A stretch of DNA of 60,827 bases, from contig CAZSAT010000031.1 in the NCBI GenBank assembly GCA_964604675.1, positions 1 through 60,827 on the forward strand. Direction: 5' to 3'. Origin of the DNA: CAZSAT01 sp964604675 (lineage in GTDB: Bacteria > Myxococcota_A > UBA796 > CAJQPC01). Within the stretch, counting starts at the first letter, position 1; each line of letters opens with the position of its first letter. The position numbers and the translations under genes were made by a program. A model generated the notes under the pieces. The model was not told where the DNA came from. It did not search any database and saw nothing but the letters and a program-made list of their open reading frames with translations. This document shows, in pieces, positions 41,363-51,761 of the stretch.

Positions 41363-42782
41363 TCGCCTCCAGCTCCGCGAGGAGCACGGGGTCCTCGTTG
41401 AGCTCGGCGAAGAGCCTGCGCCGGAAGCGCCCCTTGCTGTCGTGGAGCGACACGGCCATCGCGTCGATGGCGAGGGTGGCCAGGGCGGTCTGCACGAAGC
41501 CCGTGATCAGCTCGTCGACCCCGAGCCCCAGCGGGTTGAAGTCCCGCCGGTCCACGAGCATCAGCCGCTCGGTCTCGGTGGTCCATCCGTCGGGGGTCTT
41601 CACCGACAGGTTCGTGCCCAGGATCTCCCAGCTCGACTCCCCGGGTGCGAGCGCCGGCACCAGCGGCTGCCGAGCCCGCCGGGCGTAGATCGCCAGCGGG
41701 CGAAAGCCCTCGGTCGTGGCCTGCACCATGAAGCGGAGATCGGCCACGAAGGCGTGGCCGCGCTTGTTGGGCAGGGTGCCCACGTGGAAGAGGCGTCCGT
41801 TCCGACCGTGCGAGCTCCAGGAGTAGTTCCCCACGAGCCCCTGCACGATCAGGCGCTCGTAGCGCTGTGGGATGGTCTGGAACGCCTCGAGCTCCGCGGC
41901 CGACGTGATGGTCCACACCCCCTGGCCGGCGTTGGAGTAGGGGACCTTGATCACCGCGTGGCCGCCCCAGCGTCGGACCCAGAGCGGCACCTCGCGCGGC
42001 GACACGTCCCAGATCGTCTCGGGCAGGTCGATCTGGAGTCCGGTCCCCTGCAGGTCGCCGTTGAAGATGTCGTAGGCCTTGGCGGCCACCGCCTTGTTCC
42101 GGCCCCCTGCGAGGCAGGCCGCGATGGGGTTGAGGATGCGGGTCTTGCTGTGCAGCGGGATCCGCGTCCACGGGCGCTGCGTGACGTACCGGAACGCGGC
42201 CCGCACCCGTCGCCAGGCGCCCTCGACCCGCACCTCCAGCCACCCGTCCTCGAAGCGCGCGGGGGGATCGGGGTCGTCCTCGTAGAAGGGGACCAGGTGC
42301 ACGGGCTCGGCGGCGAGGTCGGCCATGACCGCGGCGTAGCCGCTGGCCTCCATCTCGTTCTTGTCGTAGATCACCGCCAGGTCGCCGTGCTCGCGGGGGC
42401 GCCCCTTGAGCATGGGCCAGAAGGTCCTCTCCAGCAGATCCCGGTACCCGCCCTGTTCTTGTTCTTCCTCGTAGAGCGGCATCGACTTCTGTCCGCTGGG
42501 CGACGAGTTGGTCTCCACCACCACCATGCGGCGCTGCCCCGCCTCGGTCGTGACGTGCAGCAGGTCGCAGCCGGCCCAGCGGAGGTACCGGGGCCGTCGC
42601 GTCAGGAGCTCGCCCAGCACCTCGGGGTCGACCGTGGGGTTCAGGTGGCAGTACCGGGCCACCACGCGGTCCAGCCCCAGCCCCAGGAAGTAGCGCACCA
42701 GGGGGTGGATCTGGGCGTTGAGCACCCGCGGGTAGAAGTGCGCTGCGGGCTCGAAGGCCTCGGGCGCCACGGTCCGGGTCAC
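41346..42782 (-). CDS. ATP-grasp-like ligase, third gene of sigma-54 operon
   Basis: The 478-residue protein is not a named family, but it contains an ATP-grasp-like core: MVVVETNSSPSGQKSMPLYEEE near 110, GGRNKAVAAKAYDIFN, VIKVPYSNAGQGVWTITSAAEL near 250-270 (nucleotide-loop pattern) and RLIVQGLVGNYSWSS. Such ligases couple ATP hydrolysis to amide or peptide bond formation. The GTG start at 42782 overlaps the TGA of the aspartoacylase-like gene (GTGA), so translation is coupled. Its partners suggest it conjugates an amino compound, perhaps a polyamine. That is inference. Confidence 0.7.
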   Translation of the reverse strand: MTRTVAPEAFEPAAHFYPRVLNAQIHPLVRYFLGLGLDRVVARYCHLNPTVDPEVLGELLTRRPRYLRWAGCDLLHVTTEAGQRRMVVVETNSSPSGQKSMPLYEEEQEQGGYRDLLERTFWPMLKGRPREHGDLAVIYDKNEMEASGYAAVMADLAAEPVHLVPFYEDDPDPPARFEDGWLEVRVEGAWRRVRAAFRYVTQRPWTRIPLHSKTRILNPIAACLAGGRNKAVAAKAYDIFNGDLQGTGLQIDLPETIWDVSPREVPLWVRRWGGHAVIKVPYSNAGQGVWTITSAAELEAFQTIPQRYERLIVQGLVGNYSWSSHGRNGRLFHVGTLPNKRGHAFVADLRFMVQATTEGFRPLAIYARRARQPLVPALAPGESSWEILGTNLSVKTPDGWTTETERLMLVDRRDFNPLGLGVDELITGFVQTALATLAIDAMAVSLHDSKGRFRRRLFAELNEDPVLLAELEAINRRT

Positions 42783-43771
42783 TCGGGACCTCGACGCAGG
42801 AAGCCATGGTCGTCGTCCGCCACCTGCCCGAGGTGGACCACGCGCCCGCCGGTGCCGACCACCGGGTCGATGGCCCGGCCGATCACCACGCCCGCGTGCG
42901 GCGCCACGATCTCGTCGATCACGTCGCCGAAGGGGTCGGTGAGCGTGGCGAGCACCTGGCCGGCCTCCACATGCTCGGTCACCTGGGGCAGCACCCGCAG
43001 GAGCCCCCCGCGTCGGGTGAACAGCCAGTGGCTCGACGCGCACAAGAGCGGCTCCGGACCGGGCGCCACGGCCCGGCGGGGGACCATCTTGAGATCGGCC
43101 AACAGCCGCCGGATCCCCACGAGCGAACGCCGGATGTACTCGGGCTGGAAGCGGTGGGGGTTGCCGATCTCGACCGTGATCGCGGGGATGCCGAGGTCGT
43201 CGGCCGCGCCGCGCAGGGTGCCGTCGTGCGGTGGGTTGTGCACGATGATCTGGGGCCGCTGCAGGTACGCCATGCGCGCGGTCGTGGGGTTCAGCATGTC
43301 GGCTCGGACGTAGAGCGAGTTGGCGCGACCGAAGCTCGCCGTGTGCAGGTCGACCAGCACCTCGAGCTGCCTCACGATCCGTTCCATGAAGCGGTGCGCG
43401 TAGACCTCGGCGGCGTGGCCCTCGGCCTTGCCCGGCATCAGGTGGTTCAGGTCGCGGTCGTCCCGGAAGTTCCGGGTGCCCGCCAGGAAGCCGGGCACGT
43501 TCACCACGGGCACCGCCACCACCGTCCCCCGCAGCTTCTGCAGATCGAGCTTCTCGAACAGGCGATGGATCACCGGTACGCCGTTGATCTCGTTGCCGTG
43601 GAGCGCCGCGGTCACCCCCACCACGGGCCCGGGAGAGGTCCCGGCGGCCACCATGACCGGCACGCGGACCGGTCGGTCGAGCGCATCCCGATGGAGCAGC
43701 ACCAGCAGTCGGCGGATGCTGCCCTCGGGCACCGCGGTCAGGTCGAGTCGTTCGACCAGCTGAGCACTCAT
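42779..43771 (-). CDS. Succinylglutamate desuccinylase/aspartoacylase-family metallohydrolase, second gene of operon
   Basis: The 330-residue protein shows the M14-like zinc site: LHGNEINGV (His58, Glu61), LVDLHTASFG (His143) and the catalytic glutamate in TVEIGNPH (Glu201). The C-terminal 100 residues form a beta-rich domain with VTEHVEAGQVLATLTDPFGDVIDEIVAPHAG, like those of bacterial aspartoacylase-family proteins near RimK-type ligases. It should remove an acyl or amide group from an amino acid or peptide, perhaps reversing or maturing what the flanking ATP-grasp enzymes make. Its ATG overlaps the TGA of the upstream gene (ATGA). Confidence 0.85.
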   Translation of the reverse strand: MSAQLVERLDLTAVPEGSIRRLLVLLHRDALDRPVRVPVMVAAGTSPGPVVGVTAALHGNEINGVPVIHRLFEKLDLQKLRGTVVAVPVVNVPGFLAGTRNFRDDRDLNHLMPGKAEGHAAEVYAHRFMERIVRQLEVLVDLHTASFGRANSLYVRADMLNPTTARMAYLQRPQIIVHNPPHDGTLRGAADDLGIPAITVEIGNPHRFQPEYIRRSLVGIRRLLADLKMVPRRAVAPGPEPLLCASSHWLFTRRGGLLRVLPQVTEHVEAGQVLATLTDPFGDVIDEIVAPHAGVVIGRAIDPVVGTGGRVVHLGQVADDDHGFLRRGPE

Positions 43772-44739
43772 GCCTTCCCTTCCACCGCGTCGAGCACCGC
43801 TCCGGCGACGTCGATCCCAGTGTGTGAGTGGATGTCGTGGAAGCCACCCGGGCTTGCCAGGTTCACCTCCACCACCTGCCCTCCGACGATGTCGACCCCC
43901 GCCACCAGGAGCCCCGCCGCTGCGAGGTTCTTCGCGGTGGCGGTCGCAGCGCGGAGGGCGTCGGGCGGGACCGTGTCGGGGAACCAGGCCGTCCCCCCCG
44001 CGGCCACGTTGCTGCGGAAGTCGCCCTTCGGCGGCCGCCGGCCGACCGCCGCCACACGTCCCTTCGCCCGAAGGACCTGGCCTTCGATCACGATGATCCG
44101 GATGTCGCCGGCCGGCGCCTCCTCCAGGTAGTCCTGCGCGATGATGCCGCCGCCCTGCAGCATGCCGTCCATCACCCCACCGCGGGACCCGTCCTGGTGC
44201 TCGAGCCGGACCACGCCCCGCCCCTGGGTGCCCACGAGCGGCTTCACCACGCTTCGCCCCTCCCGTCCGAGCAGGAAGGCGTCCACGGCCCCACTCGCGA
44301 GGCCAGCGCGCCATGGAGGCCGGTAACGCTTTGGCACCAGCGCCTGCGACAGCTTTCCGCGCCACGTCATCAGCGCCCGTGGTGAGTTGTGCACGCGCAC
44401 CCCGTTGTGCTCCGCCATCGCGAGCATGGCGATCGCGGTGTCGTGGTCGGTGCCGGTCCCCCGGCCGGGGTTCGTGCGCACCAGCACGGCGTCCACCTGC
44501 CCGAGCGCAACGGCGGTCAGCGGCGCGGCGGCGAGCTGCTTCTGCCAGCGGCTCACATCGGCGGAGCGCGGGACCTGCCGCGCGCGCACACACACACCCT
44601 GGGCGCCATCGACGTACAGCTCGCGGGCGTCGCCGACCCACGTCTGCCATCCACGCTCCGAGGCTCCAAAGCCCAGGAGCGTCGTGGCCTGCTCGGGCTT
44701 CAGCGCACGAGCGTCGTTGGTGATCAACAGGATCCGCAC
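43768..44739 (-). CDS. Glutathione-synthetase/RimK-like ATP-grasp ligase, first gene of operon
   Basis: The 323-residue protein starts at a GTG (44739) with GGAGG five bases upstream. It has the ATP-grasp pattern VVKPLVGTQGRGVVRLE, IIAQDYLEEAPAGDIRIIVIEGQV, and the metal-binding end GVDIVGGQVVEVNLASPGG (Glu291, Asn293), similar to GshB and RimK/LysX. The LVRTNPGRGTGTDHDTAIAML segment recalls the N-terminal substrate region of glutathione synthetase. It would add an amino acid to a carboxylate acceptor. A sigma-54 promoter-like sequence lies 35-50 bases upstream of its start, with an upstream element beyond it. Confidence 0.8.
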   Translation of the reverse strand: MRILLITNDARALKPEQATTLLGFGASERGWQTWVGDARELYVDGAQGVCVRARQVPRSADVSRWQKQLAAAPLTAVALGQVDAVLVRTNPGRGTGTDHDTAIAMLAMAEHNGVRVHNSPRALMTWRGKLSQALVPKRYRPPWRAGLASGAVDAFLLGREGRSVVKPLVGTQGRGVVRLEHQDGSRGGVMDGMLQGGGIIAQDYLEEAPAGDIRIIVIEGQVLRAKGRVAAVGRRPPKGDFRSNVAAGGTAWFPDTVPPDALRAATATAKNLAAAGLLVAGVDIVGGQVVEVNLASPGGFHDIHSHTGIDVAGAVLDAVEGKA

Positions 44740-44773
44740 CCTGACCTCCGGGCGAACCGGTCGCGCGCAGGAC

Positions 44774-44789
44774 TGCACCAACCGTGCCG
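44774..44789 (-). promoter_or_regulatory. Sigma-54 (-24/-12) promoter for the ATP-grasp operon
   Basis: On the minus strand the sequence CGGCACGGTTGGTGCA keeps the invariant GG and GC with exactly ten bases between them. It differs from the consensus TGGCACG-N4-TTGCA at two bases. Transcription would start about twelve bases past the GC, near 44763, giving a leader of about 24 bases before the GTG at 44739. An NtrC-type activator gene lies directly upstream. Match and spacing are seen; activity is inference. Confidence 0.7.
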
Positions 44790-44817
44790 ACGTCCATAGC
44801 CGCGGCCCGCGGCGGCG

Positions 44818-44854
44818 TTGGGGCGTCCTGACCCGGGGTGGGGCGAATCGCCCC
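44818..44854. promoter_or_regulatory. Upstream activator element, copy 1
   Basis: Two parts adjoin: TTGGGGCGTCCTGACCCGG (44818-44836) and, three bases later, the perfect palindrome GGGGCGAATCGCCCC (44840-44854). A close copy of both parts, in the same orientation, lies at 52438-52497 upstream of another sigma-54-like promoter. The position about 30-65 bases upstream of the -24 element suits an enhancer bound by the NtrC-type protein. The palindrome might alternatively act as part of a terminator for the activator gene, but no T-tract follows. Confidence 0.55.
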
Positions 44855-44858
44855 GGCC

Positions 44859-46232
<1,374 letters not shown>

Positions 46233-46264
46233 GGGCGTCTCCCAGCGCGTCCAGTCTACCGAGT

Positions 46265-46280
46265 TGGCACGGGATGTGCT
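46265..46280 (+). promoter_or_regulatory. Sigma-54 (-24/-12) promoter for the acidic-protein/DHS/speA genes
   Basis: The sequence TGGCACGGGATGTGCT matches TGGCACG-N4-TTGCW with one change in the -12 box, and GG and GC are ten bases apart. The predicted start is near 46291, 34 bases before the ATG at 46325. It lies in the gap between the divergent activator gene and the first acidic-protein gene. I found no copy of the upstream element seen at 44818 and 52438 near it. Confidence 0.7.
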
Positions 46281-46324
46281 TGGCAGAGGGCGGACGACGG
46301 GCCCCGCTGGCCCCAGGAGGTCCC

Positions 46325-46761
46325 ATGCCGATCACCTCACGCACGCGCATCTCCACGCTCCTGAAGGCCGACCCGGTCGTGCAGGAGGTGCTGGAGGAAT
46401 TCGACATCGACCTCGAGGACCTCGAGGGCAACGAGACCCTCGAGCAGCTCTGTCGCGACGCCGGTGTGAACTACTGGGAGCTCAAGGGCGAGCTGGTCGC
46501 GGCCCTCCCGGGGAACGACGACGACATGGACGACGCCTGGAACGACGTGGGCGACGACGACGAAGACGAAGACGACGACGAGCGCGACGACGAGGACGAC
46601 GACGACTGGGACGACGAGGACGACGACGACTGGGAGGACGAGGACGAGGACGACCTCGACCTCGACGACGATGACGACGATGACGTCGACGACGATGACG
46701 ACGACGAGCTCGGCGGCGTCCACCGCTCCCCGCGCCGGCCCCAGCGCTCGGAGGACTGGCA

Positions 46762-46765
<4 letters not shown>
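46325..46765 (+). CDS. Asp-rich protein with ScdA_N/DUF1858-like N-terminal domain
   Basis: The 146-residue protein starts with AGGAGG five bases before the ATG. Residues 8-62 (ISTLLKADPVVQEVLEEFDIDLEDLEGNETLEQLCRDAGVNYWELKGELVAAL) follow the helical pattern of the N-terminal domain of ScdA/RIC and DUF1858 proteins. The usual metal-binding cysteine pair is replaced here by acidic residues. From residue 64 to 128 nearly every residue is Asp or Glu. The tail could hold divalent cations or polycations such as polyamines. It ends four bases into the next gene (ATGA). Confidence 0.75.
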
Positions 46766-46998
<233 letters not shown>

Positions 46999-46999
46999 C

Positions 47000-48076
47000 G
47001 TGGATCCGTGGAAGAGCCGCCTCGTCGACCACAGCGACGAGGACGGCCTGACACCGCTCGACACCCTCGATCCCCGCGCGCTCGACGACTTCGACGGGCT
47101 GTTGCGGGCGATGGCGCGCACGAGCTTCGGCGGTCGTCGGCTCGGCGAAGCCGCCGACGTGCTCGAGGCGATGATCCGGGACCCGGACTGCCGGGTGGTG
47201 CTCACCCTCTCGGGTGCGATGACCGTGGCCAAGATGAACCTGCTCATCGCGGAGATGATCGAGCGGGGTTGGGTGCACGCGGTGGTCTCCACCGGCGCCC
47301 TGATGACCCACGGCCTGGTGGAGCTCGCCGGCATGCGCCACTACAAGGCGCGGCCCGACGTCGACGACGCTGCGCTCTTCGAGCGCGGCTACAACCGCGT
47401 GTACGACACCTACGAGCTCGAAGCCAACTTGAACCGGCTCGGGGAGGTCGTGGGCCGCCACATCTGGCCGCGGCTGCCGCCCACCTTCAGCTCGGCCGAC
47501 GTGCTCCGGGTCTTCGGTGGCTGGCTCGACGAGCGCTCGCCGGGCGCTCGGGGTCCGGTGGCCGAGGCCTACCGCCGTGGGGTGCCCATCTTCGTGCCCG
47601 CCTTCACCGACAGCGAGATGGGCCTCGAGGTCTGCACCGCCGCGCTCACCGCCCACATGCGGGCGCAGGGGTGCGACCGGAGCGACGCGATGGAAGCCCT
47701 GCAGGTGGGCTTCGACCCGTACCGGGATCTGGTGCACTACACCCGCTTCGTGGCGAAGGCTCCGAAGCTGGGCATCTTCACGATCGGTGGCGGCGTGCCG
47801 CGGAACTGGGCCCAGCAAGCGCCTCCCTTCCTCGACTGCCTCACCGAGGCGCTCGGCGACGACGGGCCTCGAAGCCGCTTCAGCTACGGCGTGCGGATCT
47901 GCCCGGAGCCCGTGCATTGGGGTGGACTCTCCGGCTGCAGCTACAGCGAGGGGGTGAGCTGGGGCAAGTTCGCCCCTCCAGCGGAGGGCGGCCGCTACGC
48001 GGAGGTCCACGCCGACGCCACCACCGTGTGGCCGCTGCTCGTGGCGGGGGTCGCGCAGCGGCTCGCCAAGTCCTGA
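47000..48076 (+). CDS. Deoxyhypusine synthase-family enzyme (possible homospermidine synthase)
   Basis: The 358-residue protein matches deoxyhypusine synthase. It shows LTLSGAMTVAKMNLLIAEMIERGWVHAVVSTGALMTHG, YNRVYDTYELEANLN, and the active-site SEGVSWGKF with Lys323 in the place of the enzyme-imine lysine (Lys329 of human DHS). DHS moves the aminobutyl group of spermidine with NAD+. Bacteria lack the eIF5A target, and bacterial relatives are thought to act on small amines, for instance to make homospermidine. The arginine decarboxylase gene directly downstream fits a polyamine role. The GTG at 47000 directly follows the TAG of the previous gene. Confidence 0.88.
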   Translation: MDPWKSRLVDHSDEDGLTPLDTLDPRALDDFDGLLRAMARTSFGGRRLGEAADVLEAMIRDPDCRVVLTLSGAMTVAKMNLLIAEMIERGWVHAVVSTGALMTHGLVELAGMRHYKARPDVDDAALFERGYNRVYDTYELEANLNRLGEVVGRHIWPRLPPTFSSADVLRVFGGWLDERSPGARGPVAEAYRRGVPIFVPAFTDSEMGLEVCTAALTAHMRAQGCDRSDAMEALQVGFDPYRDLVHYTRFVAKAPKLGIFTIGGGVPRNWAQQAPPFLDCLTEALGDDGPRSRFSYGVRICPEPVHWGGLSGCSYSEGVSWGKFAPPAEGGRYAEVHADATTVWPLLVAGVAQRLAKS

Positions 48077-48108
48077 GGGTTCGGGTCTCGTGAAGGGGAG
48101 GGCAGCGC

Positions 48109-50022
48109 ATGCGCCCGTGGAAGGTCAAGGACAGCCTGGAGCTGTACAACGTCGAGGCTTGGGGCAAGGAGTACTTCTCGGTCTCCGCCGAAGGGCGCGT
48201 GCTGGTCACGCCGCGGGGCCCGCGCGGTGGCGCCATCGACCTGTACGGCCTGGTCAGCGAGCTCGAGGACCGCGGGCTGCCTCTGCCGCTGCTGATCCGC
48301 TTCACCGAGATCGTGGAGCGGCGCATCGCGACCTTGGCCGGCGCCTTCCAGAAGGCCTTCAAGGCCTACGACTTCCAGGGCCGGTACCGGGGCGTGTACC
48401 CCATCAAGGTCAACCAGCAGGCGCACCTGGTGGCGGACATGGTCCGCTTTGGTCGGCCGCACCACCTGGGCTTGGAGTGCGGCAGCAAGCCGGAGCTCCT
48501 GGTGGTCCTGGCGTTGCTCGACGACCCCGAAGCGTTGATCGTGTGCAACGGCTACAAGGACGAAGAGTACATCGAGACCGCCTTGCTCGCGCAGAAGCTC
48601 GGGCGGAACCCGATGATCGTCGTCGAGCAGCTCGCGGAGATCCCCCTGGTCCTCCGGGTGGCCGAGCGGCTCGGGGTGAAGCCGCGCCTCGGCCTGCGCG
48701 CCAAGCTCAGCCGTCCCGGCAAGGGCCGCTGGCAGACCTCGGCGGGGGACCACGCCAAGTTCGGCCTGTCCACCGCCGCGATCGTGACCGCCGTCGGCCA
48801 GCTCGAGGCGGCCGGGCAGCTCGACACCCTCGAGCTCCTGCACTTCCACATCGGCTCGCAGGTCACGGCCATCCGTTCGTTCCAGAGCGCTCTGCGCGAA
48901 GCGTCGCGCCTCTACACCGAGCTGGTTCGGCTGGGCGCCCCCATGGGCTACTTCGACGTGGGTGGCGGTCTCGGCGTGGACTACGACGGCAGCCGCACGA
49001 GCTACGAGTCCTCCGTCAACTACTCCGAGACCGAGTACGCGCACCACGTGGTCGCCGAGATCGCCTCGGCATGCGCCACGGCCGGCGTCGCCCACCCGAA
49101 CATCGTCACCGAGACCGGCCGGGCGCTGGTCGCCCACCACTCCGTGCTGGTCTTCGACGTGCTCGGCCGGTCGGGCCACAGCTCGGAGGGGGCGCCGCCT
49201 CCCGTCGCCGCCGACGCGCCGCAGCTGCTCCGCGAGATGGTCGAGGTCTTCGAGAACGTCACCTCCAAGAACGCGCAGGAGTGTTGGCACGACGCGGTCG
49301 CGCTGCGGGAGGATGCGCTGACCGCCTTCACGATGGGGATGCTGCGGATCGAGGACCGCGCAGCGCTGGAGCGGGCGTACTGGCAGGTGCTCGGCCGCGT
49401 CCGCGAGGCCGTGCGAACCGCCCGCTACGTGCCCGACGAGCTCAAGGCGCTGGAGCGCGCGCTGGCCGACATCTACTTCTGCAACTTCTCGGTGTTCCAG
49501 TCCGTGCCCGATGCCTGGGCCATCGACCAGCTCTTCCCGTGCATGCCGATCCATCGGCTGGACGAGCGCCCCGATCGCCGGGCGGTGCTGGCCGACATCA
49601 CCTGCGACAGCGACGGCAAGCTCGACCGCTTCATCGACCTGCGCGAGGTCCGGGCGACCCTGGAGCTCCACGCGCTGCGCGAGGGGGAGCCCTACCTGCT
49701 CGGCATCTTCCTCGTGGGCGCCTACCAGGAGATCCTGGGGGACCTGCACAACCTCTTCGGCGACACCCATGCCGTGCACGTCTCGCTCGACGGGGACGAC
49801 GGCTACGTCATCGACCACGTGCAGGAGGGCGACACGGTCGCCGACGTGCTGAGCCACGTGCAGTACCAGCCCCGGGATCTGTTGGCGGCGGTGCGGCGGG
49901 CTTCCGAGGACGCCCTGCGGAACGGCCGCGGCTTCACCCGCCAGGACGCGCGGCTGCTGCTGCGCCACTACCGCGAAGCGCTCGACGGATACACCTACCT
50001 CGAAGGCGACGAAGAACCCTGA
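48109..50022 (+). CDS. speA: Biosynthetic arginine decarboxylase
   Basis: The 637-residue protein matches SpeA, a PLP enzyme of fold type III that turns arginine into agmatine. YRGVYPIKVNQQAHLV contains the PLP lysine (Lys100). LGLECGSKPELLVVL, FHIGSQVTAI, YFDVGGGLGVDYDGS and, near the C terminus, DITCDSDGKLDRFIDL are typical. Length agrees with the E. coli protein (about 630-660). It follows the DHS-like gene by 32 bases with GGAGGG ahead. With the ureohydrolase at 40364 it gives arginine to agmatine to putrescine. Confidence 0.93.
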   Translation: MRPWKVKDSLELYNVEAWGKEYFSVSAEGRVLVTPRGPRGGAIDLYGLVSELEDRGLPLPLLIRFTEIVERRIATLAGAFQKAFKAYDFQGRYRGVYPIKVNQQAHLVADMVRFGRPHHLGLECGSKPELLVVLALLDDPEALIVCNGYKDEEYIETALLAQKLGRNPMIVVEQLAEIPLVLRVAERLGVKPRLGLRAKLSRPGKGRWQTSAGDHAKFGLSTAAIVTAVGQLEAAGQLDTLELLHFHIGSQVTAIRSFQSALREASRLYTELVRLGAPMGYFDVGGGLGVDYDGSRTSYESSVNYSETEYAHHVVAEIASACATAGVAHPNIVTETGRALVAHHSVLVFDVLGRSGHSSEGAPPPVAADAPQLLREMVEVFENVTSKNAQECWHDAVALREDALTAFTMGMLRIEDRAALERAYWQVLGRVREAVRTARYVPDELKALERALADIYFCNFSVFQSVPDAWAIDQLFPCMPIHRLDERPDRRAVLADITCDSDGKLDRFIDLREVRATLELHALREGEPYLLGIFLVGAYQEILGDLHNLFGDTHAVHVSLDGDDGYVIDHVQEGDTVADVLSHVQYQPRDLLAAVRRASEDALRNGRGFTRQDARLLLRHYREALDGYTYLEGDEEP

Positions 50023-50158
50023 ACGACGGATGCGTCGTCAGCGCCCACGACCTGACCCGCGTCGACCGCGTGGAGCGCGTCGCGAACGGAGACCGAACCA
50101 TGGACGACCAGACCCTTCCAGACGGTGCAGGTCCTGCATCCCGCAGCGGCGTAGGTTC

Positions 50159-51709
50159 ATGATGCGCATCGACCTCGAGGACTTCGAGACGCGGATCGAG
50201 CTTCGGCCCCTCACCGTTGCGGACTTCGACGCGTTGGTGGAGCTCCAGCGCCTCTGCTTCCCCGACATGGAGGCCTGGACCCGCGAGCACCTCGAGGCAC
50301 AGCTCCGGCGTTGGGATCAAGCCCAGGCCGGGGTGCTGGCCGACGGCGTGCTCGTGGCCACCTGCGCGCAGCTCATCATCGACTCCGGCGACCACGACGT
50401 CTGGGGGGATTGGAGCGCGATCTCCAGCGACGGCTTCCTGAGCAACCACGACGCCGACGGCGACACGCTCTACGGCGTGGAGCTGCAGGTCCACCCGGAC
50501 TGGCGTGGGATGAAGCTGTCGCGTCGGCTCTACGACTGGCGCAAGCGGCTCTGCCGCGACCGCAACCTGAAGCGCATGGCCATCGGCGGGCGCATCCCAG
50601 GCTACGCGGCGCACGCCGACTCGATGAGCGCGGCCGAGTACGTGGAGGAGGTGCAGGCCAAGCGCCTGTTCGACCCCGTGCTGACCGCGCAGGTCTCCAA
50701 TGGCTTCCTGCTCCGCGAGCTGCTCGCGGACTACCTGCCCGAGGACGAGGCGTCGCTGGGCTACGGGACCTCGCTCGAGTGGCTGAACCTCGGGTACGTG
50801 CGCAAGCGCTCGGCGCGCCGGGTGTTGAGAGCGACCCAGCCCGTGCGGGTGTCCCTGGTGCAGTACCAGATGCGCGCCATCGCGAACTTCGAGGAGTTCG
50901 AGCGGCAGGTGGAGTTCTTCGTCGACACGGCGAGCGACTACAAGGCCGACTTCCTGCTCTTCCCCGAGCTGTTCACCGTGCAGCTCTTGAGCCTGGTCGG
51001 GAGCAACCGCCCGGGCCACGCCGCGCGGGAGCTCGCCACCTTCACGCCGCGCTACCTCGAGCTCTTCAACGACCTCGCCACCCGCTACAACGTGAACGTG
51101 ATCGGTGGGTCGCAGTTCACGCTGGAGGGCGACCAGCTCTACAACGTGGCCTACCTCTTCCACCGCGACGGACGCATCGACGCCCAGAAGAAGATCCACA
51201 TCACGCCCTCGGAGGCGCGCTGGTGGGGGGTGCGCGGCGGTGACACGGTCGAGGTCTTCGACACCGACAGGGCGCGGGTCGCCATCCTGATCTGCTACGA
51301 CGTCGAGTTCCCGGAGCTGGGGAGGAAGGTGGCGGCGGACCAGGCGAGCCTGCTCTTCGTTCCCTACAACACCAACGATCGCTACGGGCACAACCGTGTG
51401 AGGGTCTGCGCCCAGGCGCGCTGCGTCGAGAACCACCTCTTCGCCGTCACGGCAGGGTGCGTCGGCAACCTCCCCTTCGTGGAGAACGCGGACGTCCACT
51501 ACGCACAGAGCGCGGTGCTGACCCCCTCGGACATGCCCTTTCCCCAGGACGGCATCTCGGCGCAGGCCGACCCGAACGTCGAGACGGTCGTCGCCCACGA
51601 CCTCGACCTCGAGGTGCTCCGGCGCCACCGGAGGACCGGCACGGTCCAGTGCTGGAACGATCGGCGCACGGACCTCTACACCGTGCGCTTCGGGGACCGC
51701 GAGATCTGA
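50159..51709 (+). CDS. GNAT acetyltransferase fused to carbon-nitrogen hydrolase
   Basis: The 516-residue protein has two domains. Residues 1-215 form a GNAT fold (IELRPLTVADFDALVELQRLCFP, GVELQVHPDWRGMKLSRRLYDW). Residues 228-510 form a nitrilase-superfamily amidohydrolase with the triad Glu270 (LLFPELF), Lys345 (KKIHITPSE) and Cys379 (LICYDVEFPE). Such fusions are known as single enzymes of unknown substrate. In this cluster an N-acetylated or carbamoylated polyamine intermediate is a reasonable guess. The start could be 50159 or the adjacent ATG at 50162; the ribosome site is weak. A gap of 136 bases separates it from speA. Confidence 0.88.
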   Translation: MMRIDLEDFETRIELRPLTVADFDALVELQRLCFPDMEAWTREHLEAQLRRWDQAQAGVLADGVLVATCAQLIIDSGDHDVWGDWSAISSDGFLSNHDADGDTLYGVELQVHPDWRGMKLSRRLYDWRKRLCRDRNLKRMAIGGRIPGYAAHADSMSAAEYVEEVQAKRLFDPVLTAQVSNGFLLRELLADYLPEDEASLGYGTSLEWLNLGYVRKRSARRVLRATQPVRVSLVQYQMRAIANFEEFERQVEFFVDTASDYKADFLLFPELFTVQLLSLVGSNRPGHAARELATFTPRYLELFNDLATRYNVNVIGGSQFTLEGDQLYNVAYLFHRDGRIDAQKKIHITPSEARWWGVRGGDTVEVFDTDRARVAILICYDVEFPELGRKVAADQASLLFVPYNTNDRYGHNRVRVCAQARCVENHLFAVTAGCVGNLPFVENADVHYAQSAVLTPSDMPFPQDGISAQADPNVETVVAHDLDLEVLRRHRRTGTVQCWNDRRTDLYTVRFGDREI

Positions 51710-51761
51710 ACCCGCCGCTCAGGCGGGGGCGCGTCGTGGCGGCTGCTCGCGGGGTCGCTCG

